From: Aurantiochytrium sp. KH105
Lineage: Eukaryota; Sar; Bigyra; Thraustochytrida; Thraustochytriidae
Assembly (NCBI GenBank): GCA_003116975.1
Contig: BGKB01000149.1
Span: 1-64,000 of the forward strand
Length of the DNA stretch: 64,000 bases
Direction: 5' to 3'
The translations under genes and the position numbers were made by a program. The notes under the pieces were generated by a model that saw only the letters and a list, made by a program, of their open reading frames with translations, ran no database searches and was not told the origin of the DNA. Shown in pieces: positions 36,876 to 46,249 of this stretch. The number at the start of each line of letters is the position of its first letter. Position 1 is the first letter of the stretch.

Positions 36876-38396
36876 ATGGTGTGCTCGTGCTCGGTGTGCG
36901 CGGACATTGGCGCCGCGCTTGCGGCCGCGAGCCGCGGCGGTGGCGAGAGTCCCGCGACGCGGGGCGAGGTCGTGCGGAGCGCGGCCATGGACATGGACCC
37001 CGTGGTCTGCGAGCGGGTGGCGGCGGCGCTCGAGGCCCTCGGCGTGGACGTGGACGGCGACGCGGCAAGCGAGGGCCCGCGGGAACACAGACTTCGGGGC
37101 TTTGTCATGCCCGTGAGCGGCTTGAGCTACGCGGTGCAGTTAGCTGTAAAGATGCAAGCAGAGCTACAAGCGAACTGGCCCCGGCTCGAGAGCGAGCGCG
37201 TTCATGTCGTGGCATCGCCGGTGCGGTCGCACAGATTACGGCTCAAGTTCTTTGTGGGGCGCAGTGGCTCGGATGGACCCCATCGACTCGGCATCTCCAA
37301 CACAGACCCGGAAGACCCACGAAGGACGGCTTTCATCATTGATGGCGACTTTCCTATTGCAACTGAACGCATGCAGCGCGCCATGCGCGCTTTGCTCGCC
37401 AGTCTCGACGCCCCTGGCGGCAGCGAGATCCCCTCTGCAGAGTCCCTTCACGTTGTAAACTTTGTCGATACGATGGACGGCCAGGACTTTGTTGTGACGC
37501 TTTATCATTTGAGTCCAAGTGAAAGCAAAGACGAGCAAGGCAGTAGTGGCCAAGAAGATGCCAAGATGACGACGGAGACGTGGAGCACGGTGATGCAAAA
37601 AGGCTTGCTCGCACGACTTGCCCAAGTCTTGGAGGGCCGTGTGACGGCTGTGTGGCGCTCTCGCAAGTGCGTGCGGACAGCGAGTTTGGGGCAGCGAAGC
37701 GGGCTCGATGTGGGTGGAGACCTTGATTCGCCGGACGAGGGCGAGGCTCGTGTGCTAGAGACAGGCCTTTTCCCCGGGCGCCGCCTTTGCCAGGTCGAGG
37801 GGAGCTTTTCGAACCCCAACGGTGCCATCACGCGTGGCGTGAATGACTGGCTGCATGCCACGCTCAAAGGATGTGGCGTTGCGAATGCGCGATTGCTAGA
37901 ATTGTGCAGCGGATGTGGCAATCATACGGTCGGACTCGCTGACCTCTTTGCTCGTGTGGTCTGCGTGGAGATTGATCCTCACCTGGTCAAGCAGGCGAGG
38001 CGAAACTTGGCGCTCAATGGTCTCGACCACGTCCAAGTTTTTTGTGACGACATGAGGCGTCTACCTCGCATCTTGCGCCGTGCGGCTCGTGGTGGCTGGG
38101 ACGCTGCAGAGGGCCCCACGGTATGTTTGGTGGACCCACCTCGTCGAGGTTTGCCTGATGAGCTTGCATCTTTTGTCGGTGAGCTTGACAGCGTGGATTT
38201 CCTTGTGTATGTGGCGTGTGGAGACGGTCTTGAGCGAAATGCGGCGGCACTCGCTGCGAACTTTGAATTGCAAGAGTTGTGTTTCGCGGACCATTTTCCA
38301 TACACGCATTTCATTGAAAAGGTGGCGGTGTTTGCGCGTCGGGGCCGCGTGTCACCATCGACGATGGTTGTCACTTCTGAACGATTTACAAAGTGA
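36876..38396 (+). CDS. tRNA (uracil-5-)-methyltransferase, TrmA/TRM2-like
   Basis: A 506-residue SAM-dependent enzyme that should methylate C5 of U54 in tRNA. QVEGSFSNPNGAI fits the TrmA Q-x-N region. LLELCSGCGNHTVGLA is SAM motif I and VVCVEIDPHLVKQARRN motif II. VCLVDPPRRGL is the DPPR motif. VYVACGDGLERN carries the catalytic Cys at the position of the family's SCNP motif, though the residues after Cys are unusual. FPYTHFIE is the final conserved block, with His-Phe where TrmA has His-His. The N-terminal ~100 residues have no TRAM signature. Start at 36876 is a choice; 36987 is an alternative. Confidence 0.85.
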   Translation: MVCSCSVCADIGAALAAASRGGGESPATRGEVVRSAAMDMDPVVCERVAAALEALGVDVDGDAASEGPREHRLRGFVMPVSGLSYAVQLAVKMQAELQANWPRLESERVHVVASPVRSHRLRLKFFVGRSGSDGPHRLGISNTDPEDPRRTAFIIDGDFPIATERMQRAMRALLASLDAPGGSEIPSAESLHVVNFVDTMDGQDFVVTLYHLSPSESKDEQGSSGQEDAKMTTETWSTVMQKGLLARLAQVLEGRVTAVWRSRKCVRTASLGQRSGLDVGGDLDSPDEGEARVLETGLFPGRRLCQVEGSFSNPNGAITRGVNDWLHATLKGCGVANARLLELCSGCGNHTVGLADLFARVVCVEIDPHLVKQARRNLALNGLDHVQVFCDDMRRLPRILRRAARGGWDAAEGPTVCLVDPPRRGLPDELASFVGELDSVDFLVYVACGDGLERNAAALAANFELQELCFADHFPYTHFIEKVAVFARRGRVSPSTMVVTSERFTK

Positions 38397-38594
38397 GAAT
38401 GATTACAATAATAAAAAGAAGGAATTGCTTTTGTCTGGACAGCGATGAGCTTGTAAGGTGTATTTTTTCTTTTCCGATTGCGAATCAAACGCTCCTTCCT
38501 TCTTTTGTTTTCTGGAGAGTTAGGGGGAAAGGGTCAAGTGACTTCGATACAGGAAGCAAAAGGACAAAACAGATCATATCAGAAGCAGACAACC

Positions 38595-39407
38595 TCACTT
38601 ACGGACATGTTTACGAGCCCAGGTCTTGTATTCGGCATCAATCTTGGAGGGAACGAGGGCGCGTGCGGTTTTGGCTTCGGCCTTGAGCAGCTTGGACACA
38701 GTCTGGAACCAGTCGCTAGGGTAGCGGTCTTTGTTGTCTTCGAGGGCCTTTTGCTGTTTGGCAATACCGTTGACAAGGTCCTCCTTGAGCTCCTTGGCGG
38801 GAAACTTGATGAGTACAGAGAAGATGGGGGCCTTGCCGTCCCTCGGCCGCAGGTCCCTAATCTCGCCGAGGTTGTCTGGGGCGATGCCGACATAGACACC
38901 CTTTGTGCCGGTTTCGATAAAGGTCTTTGGTGGTTTTTCTACGTTGGAGAGGTCCGGCCAGTAGGGGAGGCAGTATTGCCAGCGTTTAAGGATGTTGCCC
39001 ACAAGGGTGTGTTTGGCGGTCTCTTCCGTGCTCGGAGGTCCGGGAGACGGTTTTGGCTTCTTGGGGTTTGGAATCACTTCGTCGTCCTCGTCCTCGGAGG
39101 ACACCTCTTTGTAGCTAATCTTATCCTTTGAACGTTTCGCTCGAGTCTTCATGAAGGCGCTCAAGGTAAGGTTGTCGTCACTATCCTCTTCATCATCGTC
39201 ATCATCTTCCCCTTCTCCATCGTCATCTTCATCGTCATCGTGTGCTTTGCCGTTGCTCTTGCTGTCGGTCTCCTTGCTCTCCTCGTCGTCTTCGTCGTCA
39301 TTCACGGCAGAGGCTTCGCTCGCCGACGCCGCCGCCCTGGTCATGGAGGTTTTCCGCTGCAGGTCTGCGAGCGTCATTTCCTCGTCCGAGTCTGAGTCAG
39401 ACGTCAT
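38595..39407 (-). CDS. Acidic nuclear-type protein with WYCLPxWP-like motif, unknown function
   Basis: A 270-residue protein. The first ~125 residues are highly acidic (DDDEDDDGEGEDDDDDEED) with Ser-rich, CK2-like sites and a basic patch NPKKPKPSPGPP. Residues ~133-200 look folded: GNILKRWQYCLPYWPDL then KGVYVGIAPDNLGEIRDLRP. The RWQYCLPYWP block followed by DLRP recalls a short conserved module I have seen in protist proteins, but I cannot name it. The C-terminal third is helical and basic. Nuclear or chromatin association is plausible from composition only. Confidence 0.7.
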   Translation of the reverse strand: MTSDSDSDEEMTLADLQRKTSMTRAAASASEASAVNDDEDDEESKETDSKSNGKAHDDDEDDDGEGEDDDDDEEDSDDNLTLSAFMKTRAKRSKDKISYKEVSSEDEDDEVIPNPKKPKPSPGPPSTEETAKHTLVGNILKRWQYCLPYWPDLSNVEKPPKTFIETGTKGVYVGIAPDNLGEIRDLRPRDGKAPIFSVLIKFPAKELKEDLVNGIAKQQKALEDNKDRYPSDWFQTVSKLLKAEAKTARALVPSKIDAEYKTWARKHVRK

Positions 39408-40269
39408 CCTTCCCTCGCGCGCAGGCTCTGGCTGGCTGGCTGGCTGGCTTGGCTGGACTTGCTGCCGCCGCTGGTCGGTCGTCGTTGGTCTCCGGGGGCT
39501 CGTCGCCGCGCCAGCTCTCTTCGCTCGCGCTTTCGCTCGCTTGCCTCGCGCTCGACTTCGCGGCCCGGTCCCGCGCCGCTCCTCTCCGCGAGTCCGCGCG
39601 CCGCGCCGCCGCTCGCTCGCGCGTGGCGCCGTCGCAGAAGCAGCTCTGCTGCTCGCGGCTGGCTGTTATGTCGTGCTGTGTATGTTATGCTCTGTTCGCT
39701 CTTCTCTGCTTGGCTGCTTTCTTCTGGTCGCCTCGCCGCCTCGCTGGCCAGCCGCTGGCCGCGCGACCTCGCCGCTCGTATGGACCACCGCCGGCGCCGC
39801 CGCTCGCCTCAGCCGCTCGCCGTCACTTCGCGGGCACGCGTCGCGGGCGGAGTCGAGCCGCGGGTCGTTGATGCAGATGCAGATGAAGATGAAGATGCAG
39901 ATGAGATCGACTCGAGGATAAGATGAGATGAGACAAGACGAACTTGAGGCGAGATCAAACGAACTCACTGTCGCTGGAGAGGGCTGCCGACTCTTGGTAA
40001 GCCGGGCTGCGCAAGGCCGCGCCGCTCTCCCCTCGAAGCTTGTCTTGCTGCCGCCGGTCGTGTCCGCGCTCGCTCCTTCGCGGTTTGTGTCTGCGCAGGC
40101 TTTGTTTGAGCGGACCGACGCTTGCTTGCTTGGCACACGCACTGATCAACCAACTCAACTCAAACCAACCTCGCGCTCTCACCCTCGCTCTCGCGCAAGC
40201 TCTGCGCCCGTCTCGGCCCGCCTCTCACTCTGTACACGCACGGCGCGAGGACTTTCGACTTGCAGGTTT

Positions 40270-40304
40270 GCTCGCTCGCTCGCTCGCTCGCTCGCTCGCC
40301 CGCT
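40270..40304. repeat. (GCTC)n simple repeat
   Basis: About eight to nine tetranucleotide units in intergenic sequence. Confidence 0.9.
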
Positions 40305-40616
40305 CGTCTCGGCCGGGTCTGCGCTGGGAATTGCGGTTTGGGCGTCGGGTTCGTGCGGTGGTATTCGTCTAGTAAGTAGTAGTGTTTATTGCCTCTCTCT
40401 CCTCCTCCAAGAACCCGTACGAGCGGAAGGACCGCGAGCGCGGCGCGGCCTCGGGCTTCGTACCTGCCTCGCGCCGGGGTTTGCCGGGTCCTTCCGCCTA
40501 GAAAACTTCCCGAGCGGGGAGGGGGAGGACGAGCGCCCCGCGGGTCGTGCTGATCTGATCAGGGGAGTAGCGAGGCGAGGCGAGGCGAGGAATGGCACTG
40601 CGTGGCGTGGAGAGGA

Positions 40617-40659
<43 letters not shown>
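40617..40659. repeat. (GCTT)n simple repeat
   Basis: About ten perfect tetranucleotide units. The same motif, read on the other strand as (GCAA)n, recurs at 49894..49986. Confidence 0.9.
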
Positions 40660-42872
40660 GTACTTGCGTGCTTGCGTGCTCGCCTTGCGACGACTTTTTT
40701 GCGAGCGGCACGGGCGACGAGGGATAGCTTATTCCTTTCCTAGCCGACTTGGGCGACGAGGCGAACTTCCCGCCCGTTCTGGCTAACTAATGGCGGCGAA
40801 GACGGAGTCGGAGGAGGACATGCGGATCAGGCACAGTGGCCTGCCGCAACGGGACACCGACGAACTTGAGCTGCAAGTGGGCGCCTAACTCGAAGAAGGT
40901 GTTCTTGCGCTCCAAGCCGAGACTATAGCCTCCCTTCGATGTCGAGAGAGGTGAGGAGAGGAGAGATCGTGCAGCCCATTCATCATCAAGACAAGATGAT
41001 CCAAATCGCCCCGGCGGACGCCTTGGCGAGCCGCAGCCGCAGCCGCAGCCGCTGCCCCGGTTCACAATTCGTCGGTCAGCCGCCGGGTCCGTCGCAGCGA
41101 CTTCACCTCGGTCCTGCCCTGCTCCGACCGCGGGTCCGGCCCACGGCCGTGACCGTGGACCTACTACCCTCGCACAGGCGGCTGCGTTGGCGCTCCCAGC
41201 ACACCCGAGCTGTCAACAAAATGCTACTACCACCCTCATGCGCATAGATAGCCGCTCTTTGGAGGACCGATCCGCAACACGAAGCCGAGGCGATGGCGAC
41301 CGCGACCTCCTCCTCAACATCCTCCTCCTGCTCACCATCATCAGCTCCAACATCCTAACCTGTTCAACATTCTCAACACCCACGTCCTCCTGCAGCCGCG
41401 AGCCGCCTTCCGCCAAGCCTCTTGCTTGCCCTCGCGCTCCTGCTCACGGTGCGCCGGCCCGAGCTGAGCGGTGTCCCGACTCCGGCCGCGGTGGTTAGTT
41501 TGGCTGGAGTCCGCCAGTAGCGGGCAGAACTCACAGTCACTCGAGCTCCTGGACCTGGACCCCGACCTCGATCCGGGTGGCGGGAGCTCGCGGCCGGCAG
41601 CTAGCTGCTGCTGCACTGCAGCCTGGCGCGCGCAGCCTGAGCGCGAACACGCGACGGCGCCGTGGCGGCTGCGAGCGGCGGGAGGAAAGGGCCCAAGAGG
41701 GTGGGGAAAGCGCGAAGAGGAGCTCGTGCAAGAATGCAAGTGCTTACATCGCGGCGCAGCTCGGGGAGCCCGCGCACGCCGGCGCACCCAGGCCGGGCTG
41801 CTGCGGCTCCGCGCCCCGCGAAGGACCGCGTGACGTGGCGTGTCGCTATCGCGGCCGCTGCCGCTGCCGTGGCTGAAGCGGAGCGCGCGAGCTCGACTTG
41901 GCGAGACAAGATACAGTCCTGAGCAGGCGGAAAAAACCAAGGCAAGTTTTGCAGCTAGCTCATTGTCAGCGACACCGTGGACGAGAATGCTAGCTAGCTC
42001 GCGCGCTTGCTGTGCTGCCCTCGCGCCGCGTACCTGCCTCGAGGCATCGCCACTGGACTGCCAAGCAAGCCGAGTATCCTTGGGACTCTGGCCGGCGGCA
42101 GCGTGGCCGCACAGGGCGGAAACGAAGGCCTCTCCTCGTGTCACTCACTCCTGCTGGCCGTCGCAGTGCAGCACCGCCGCTGCCGCGCCGCGCGAGACTC
42201 GGGCGGCCACGATGATGAGGAAAAGTCGCGCCGCGCTGAAGTAGCGCAGTGCACCCACTGCGTGCCCCTGAACGCGACACGGTCGCTGGGGTCGCTGACG
42301 GCGCCGGTCTCGACCGCTCTCGACTCGGGCGGAGCCGCGAATCGACCTTCCCGGTGACCTAGGCGAGGCCGCCGGGCACCCACGGCTTCCCGAGTCCGTC
42401 CGCTCCGGACCTGCCCCGCTTCTCGCGCGGACGCGCCGGTAAAAGAAGAGGGCCGGCGAGGGGGAAAAGGCGGCGCCGTGCGCGGGAGAACGGGCCTCCA
42501 CAGAGCGGCTTTTGCCCCGCGAGAATGTCGCTCGCTCCAAGCGAGCACCGCGGCGACACGGCCTCGGCATCGAGGCGGAAAGGAATCCCAATCAATCCCT
42601 CGCGCGCTGGCGCGAGGAAGAAGGAGAAGAGGAAGAGGTCTGTCTGTCTGTCTGTCGGTCGGTCGGTCGCTTGCTCGGCAGGAAGGAAAGAGCGAGGACC
42701 TGCGCGAGCAGCTGCAGCTCGCAGCGCGAAGACAGCCAGCGACCGGCGAGGGACACGTGCCTCGCGAGGGGGACGAAGTCAACGCAACATCGCCCTTTTG
42801 CGGCGCAGGAAACCTGAGAGCCCGCTTTGACTGAAGCTGACGTGGTGCAGGGACGCGAAAGCTGCTGTCGAG

Positions 42873-42960
42873 ATGGCTGACGCCGCGCGTGACGGCTCCG
42901 ACGTTGAGCCATCTTCGCAAACGATGGCGCCGTTCAGTGACAACAATCATCATGTTCATG

Positions 42961-42991
<31 letters not shown>

Positions 42992-44276
42992 AGAGCAGCA
43001 ACAACAAAAGCAGCCTGGACCCTTTGGCCTCGAACATCTTCCAGCCTTTGTGCTGAGCAATATTCTGGCCATGACAGCATGGAGCGACGTTGAGGAAGTC
43101 CGCGGCACATGCCGGACGCTGCGCGATATTTGCGACACCCAACTCTGCGAGGTCTCTGCCCGACTTGCAATTTCTTCCTCAGCCTGGACCCGGATCAAAG
43201 CTGTCGCGCCAAGACTCAAAGCCCTCACGCTTCACGATTGCAAAACCGTGCCCGAGACCTCGATCGCTGAAGTCATTCAGATCTGCGCAAATCTCGAAAC
43301 CTTGCGTCTGACAAACGCAGCCCTCGCCGACAGCGTCATGAGTGCTCTGTTGCAAGCCGCGCCGCCGCTCCAAGTGCTGGAGCTCAGCGGCTCGATCGCC
43401 TGCACCGAGGACCAATGCGTAGACCTCGTCCGCTGCTTTCGGAACACCTTGCGCTCATTATATCTGGGCAATGCCCTTGGCGCCGGGCGTAGAGCCTGCG
43501 CCGAGATTATGCGTTCCTGCGAGGCGCTCGAGAGCCTCGAGCTCTTTGAATGTCCTCTTCTCAACGCCTTTGAGCTCTTTCATGGACGAGCTCTCAAGCT
43601 TCTTAGTCTCCGCTCCTGTCGACTCGAGCGGCTATGCGTACGCGACAGCGCTCAAGTACAAGACTATCCACAACCACCCGATGCCGCGTGCTGCAAAGAC
43701 CACGAAGAGGAAGAAGAGGAGGAGGAGGACCATGTGGGTAAAGAGCTGGCAGCAGGTGCATTCGCCGACGACGCAAGGCTGACATCAGATCCGCCGTGCG
43801 TGGAAGCGCTCGATCTACGCTTCAATCCATGGCTTGACTTCACTCAGGTAAAACGGTTTGCCAATTGCTTGCCGTGTCTGCGCAAATTATGGCTGGCCGG
43901 TAGCTGTTCACCCATCGGTGTCCGCAACGAACTCGATCTCTGCGATCTCTATGCTCTCGAGGAAGTCGATCTTGAAGCCTGCGCATCCCTCACAAGGCTC
44001 ACGATTGAGCGTTGTCCGCAACTCAAGGACCTTAACGTGGGCGCCTGCGATCAGCTCGTCAGTGTCGAGATCACTAGCGCGGATCATCTGAAGAACCTCG
44101 AACTGCAGCTACTCGAGAATCTCAAGTCCGTCCGACTTTGCGACATGCCGCGCCTACGCTTTGTAAATCTCTGTGGCTGCTACTCTCTTGACGCCGCGAC
44201 CAATGTGCACATGGAAAAGGTGCCAAAATCGTGTGTCGTAATCAAGGCTGACAGGTTCGCGCATCTTCTCTCGTGA
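42873..44276 (+). CDS. F-box-like leucine-rich-repeat protein
   Basis: A 467-residue protein. Residues ~30-46 are polyQ from a CAG repeat. GLEHLPAFVLSNILAMTAWSD followed by VRGTCRTLRDICD (about 51-90) fits an F-box, which binds Skp1 in SCF ubiquitin ligases. The rest is leucine-rich repeats of the Cys-containing/AMN1 style: LKALTLHDCKTV, LETLRLTNAAL, LQVLELSGSI, LESLELFECPLL, LKLLSLRSCRL, then after an acidic loop (EEEEEEEEDHV) VEALDLRFNPWL through LRFVNLCGCYSL. The LRRs would present substrate. Substrate unknown. Single exon. Confidence 0.83.
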
Positions 44277-44390
44277 GAGCCAACAAAGCACATGACCTCG
44301 TGGGGATGGGGAAGATAAAAGAGATTGAATCTGAGGAAAGGCGTATAAGAGGGGAATAAATGCCCTTCTCTGTCTTTGACTTTGTCCTTT

Positions 44391-44466
44391 TTCTTCTTCT
44401 TCTTCTTCTTCTTCTTCTTCTTCTTCTTCTTCTTCTTCTTCTTCTTCTTCTTCTTCTTCTTCTTCT
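44391..44466. repeat. (CTT)n microsatellite
   Basis: About 25 trinucleotide units between the 3' end of the F-box gene and the 3' end of the convergent coiled-coil/LRR gene. The rest of the 44277-44659 spacer holds nothing else I can support. Confidence 0.95.
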
Positions 44467-44659
44467 CCTTTCTCTCGAGCATTTCTCTCGGCGAGGCCAA
44501 GTGCTTGCCAAAATACTTGTCCTTTGGATAGAAAGGGTGTCTCGCCAGAAAGTACTATTCCTCATTACCACACACGCTCTTCAAACGAAAGGCCGGAAAG
44601 TGCGACCAAAGCAACGCTTTAAATCCTTTTAAAGAGGAGAAGATGTTCAACAAGGTCGA

Positions 44660-46249
44660 TCATAGCGCAACCGTGGCAGGCGCACGTTGGCGTAGACTTT
44701 GCATCGTGCGCGCGTCGATTCGATTGCTCGTGATTGAGATCTTCCGTAGCGAAGATCTCGTAGCAGCAGCTCGCACAATGGCGGTTCCACCCTGCGCCCC
44801 AATATTGTTAGAATCAAGATTGACGATTTCTAGTGTACGCACGGCAGCTGCATCAAGGAGCAAATGCGCTAGCGCCTTGGCTCCCTTGCATTCCACTCTG
44901 TTAAAGGCAAAGTCCACTGACACGAGCTTGGGTGTCGTGTCTGGTCTCGTACGGAGCGCCTCGGCCAGGGCCGCGAGACTACCGCACCCAAGCCCGTTGC
45001 CTCGCAGGGAAAGGTGCGTCAAATAGGCGCAAACGCCTGTGGCAAGAGCCCTTGAGATCGCCTGACACCCCGAAAACTCCATTGCTGACCATCCCAGCCG
45101 AAGATGGGCCATACGTGGAAAGGCCCCGGCCTTGAGACAAATGCTCATGGCACGCGCACCTTCGACGCCAAGTCGCACGCCATCGACGTGGTGTGTCGTG
45201 CTGAGAAAGAGATGAGGAAATTGTTTGGCTGCATCCCTCGCTCGCGGAAAGCGTCGCATAAAGTCTGCCATGGGAAAGAGATTGAACTCGAGAAGGACAG
45301 AATCAAGCGTATCCAGTTCGCCCGCAAAGCGCACCGAAATGGCATCGGGCCGACGCGAGGGCGGCTTGGACCGAACGGGTCTGTGTTTGGTCCCAGAGCA
45401 GATCATGATTGACTCCACCGTTTCTGTCAAAGCCTCGTTCGCTAGGCGAGCGTCGCGCGCTTCGTTGGCGAGGCGCGCTTCTTCGCTGGCTCGTTCTTGC
45501 GCGGCCTTTTCATCGGCAGCGAGACGCTCGGCCTCCTGCTGTTCCAGCCGCGTCTTGGTTTCGAGCGCGTGGCGCTCATCTTCAAAGTGCTCGAGGCGAA
45601 TGACTTTTTCCTTGACGCGTTGGACAGCCTCAATGGACGCGGCGTCCTGCAAGGCCGCTTGTTTATCATGTTCGATGAGGTAGACGCGCATTTTTGCCTC
45701 TTGCACGCGCATTTTCTCTTGTCGGATCGCTTCATCGGCGGCCTCTCGTCTCGCTTTCTTTTCGGCTTCCTTTTTCCGCGTGGCCTCTTCGGTCTCGAGA
45801 CGTCGCCGCCGTTCCTCTTGCCAAAGGATGCTGGGGAACTCTTCGGCAAACTTTTCAGGATCCTTTTCACGCCGCTCTGCGTACTCCTCCATGGAAAACT
45901 CTTGCGGGAAACCTTGTTCGTCGCACCACGCGCGCCATTTCCAGTGCATGCGTTTTCGAAAGGCCTGCATCTTGAGTTTGTCCTTGACGAGGTCCAGGAG
46001 CCGAACGTCGAAGTCATCGTCGTCATCTTTGAATTTCCGCCGTAGCGAGCCCGCATTGAGCAGGTTTACACGCGGGGCCACTACAGATGGCCTTTGTCGC
46101 AGGATCGTCGGAAGTCTACGGCCTTTGTTCGGTATGGCTGCAGATGTTTTCGTTGTCCCGTTGGGCCGGGCCCCCGGTTTCTCATGGCGCTCCCTCGCCT
46201 GGGGCTGCAGGTAGAGCTGCAGCCGCTGATCCTTCTTTCTACCGAGCAT
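44660..46249 (-). CDS. Coiled-coil plus RI-type leucine-rich-repeat protein
   Basis: A 529-residue protein from the Met at 46249 (the frame is open to 46354). Residues ~75-285 are highly charged: FKDDDDDFDVRLLDLVKDK, then a long Arg/Glu/Ala coiled coil (EERRRRLETEEATRKKEAEK). Residues ~360-529 form ribonuclease-inhibitor-type LRRs: MAHLRLGWSAMEFSGCQAIS, LTHLSLRGNGLGCGSLAALA, LVSVDFAFNRVECKGAKALA, LEIVNLDSNNIGAQGGTAI, LRKISITSNRIDARTMQSL. These are the same LRR class as in the Roco gene but intronless and more divergent. No GTPase or TIR region. Function unknown; likely a protein-interaction scaffold. Confidence 0.78.
   Translation of the reverse strand: MLGRKKDQRLQLYLQPQARERHEKPGARPNGTTKTSAAIPNKGRRLPTILRQRPSVVAPRVNLLNAGSLRRKFKDDDDDFDVRLLDLVKDKLKMQAFRKRMHWKWRAWCDEQGFPQEFSMEEYAERREKDPEKFAEEFPSILWQEERRRRLETEEATRKKEAEKKARREAADEAIRQEKMRVQEAKMRVYLIEHDKQAALQDAASIEAVQRVKEKVIRLEHFEDERHALETKTRLEQQEAERLAADEKAAQERASEEARLANEARDARLANEALTETVESIMICSGTKHRPVRSKPPSRRPDAISVRFAGELDTLDSVLLEFNLFPMADFMRRFPRARDAAKQFPHLFLSTTHHVDGVRLGVEGARAMSICLKAGAFPRMAHLRLGWSAMEFSGCQAISRALATGVCAYLTHLSLRGNGLGCGSLAALAEALRTRPDTTPKLVSVDFAFNRVECKGAKALAHLLLDAAAVRTLEIVNLDSNNIGAQGGTAIVRAAATRSSLRKISITSNRIDARTMQSLRQRAPATVAL

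Larger units (their letters stand above)
39408..42872. other. Long GC-rich region without a confident gene
   Basis: Several open frames exist on both strands but most are Arg/Ala/Ser/Pro-rich. Two deserve note. A 32-codon frame starts at 40790 (MAAKTESEEDMRIRHSG...) and reads protein-like past its stop for another ~22 codons. The first ~90 codons of a minus-strand frame beginning at 42144 (MTRGEAFVSALCGHAAAGQS) also look coding-like and contain a CAG|GTACGC donor. Either could be an exon of an unresolved spliced gene. Simple repeats are listed separately. Confidence 0.35.

Noticed and set aside
39928..40743. A 271-codon plus-strand frame
   Set aside because: Crosses (GCTC)n and (GCTT)n repeats and shows only Ala/Arg/Ser/Leu-rich composition.
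42141..43142. A 333-codon minus-strand frame
   Set aside because: Overlaps the F-box gene start and its CAG repeat (giving a Leu run); no independent support.
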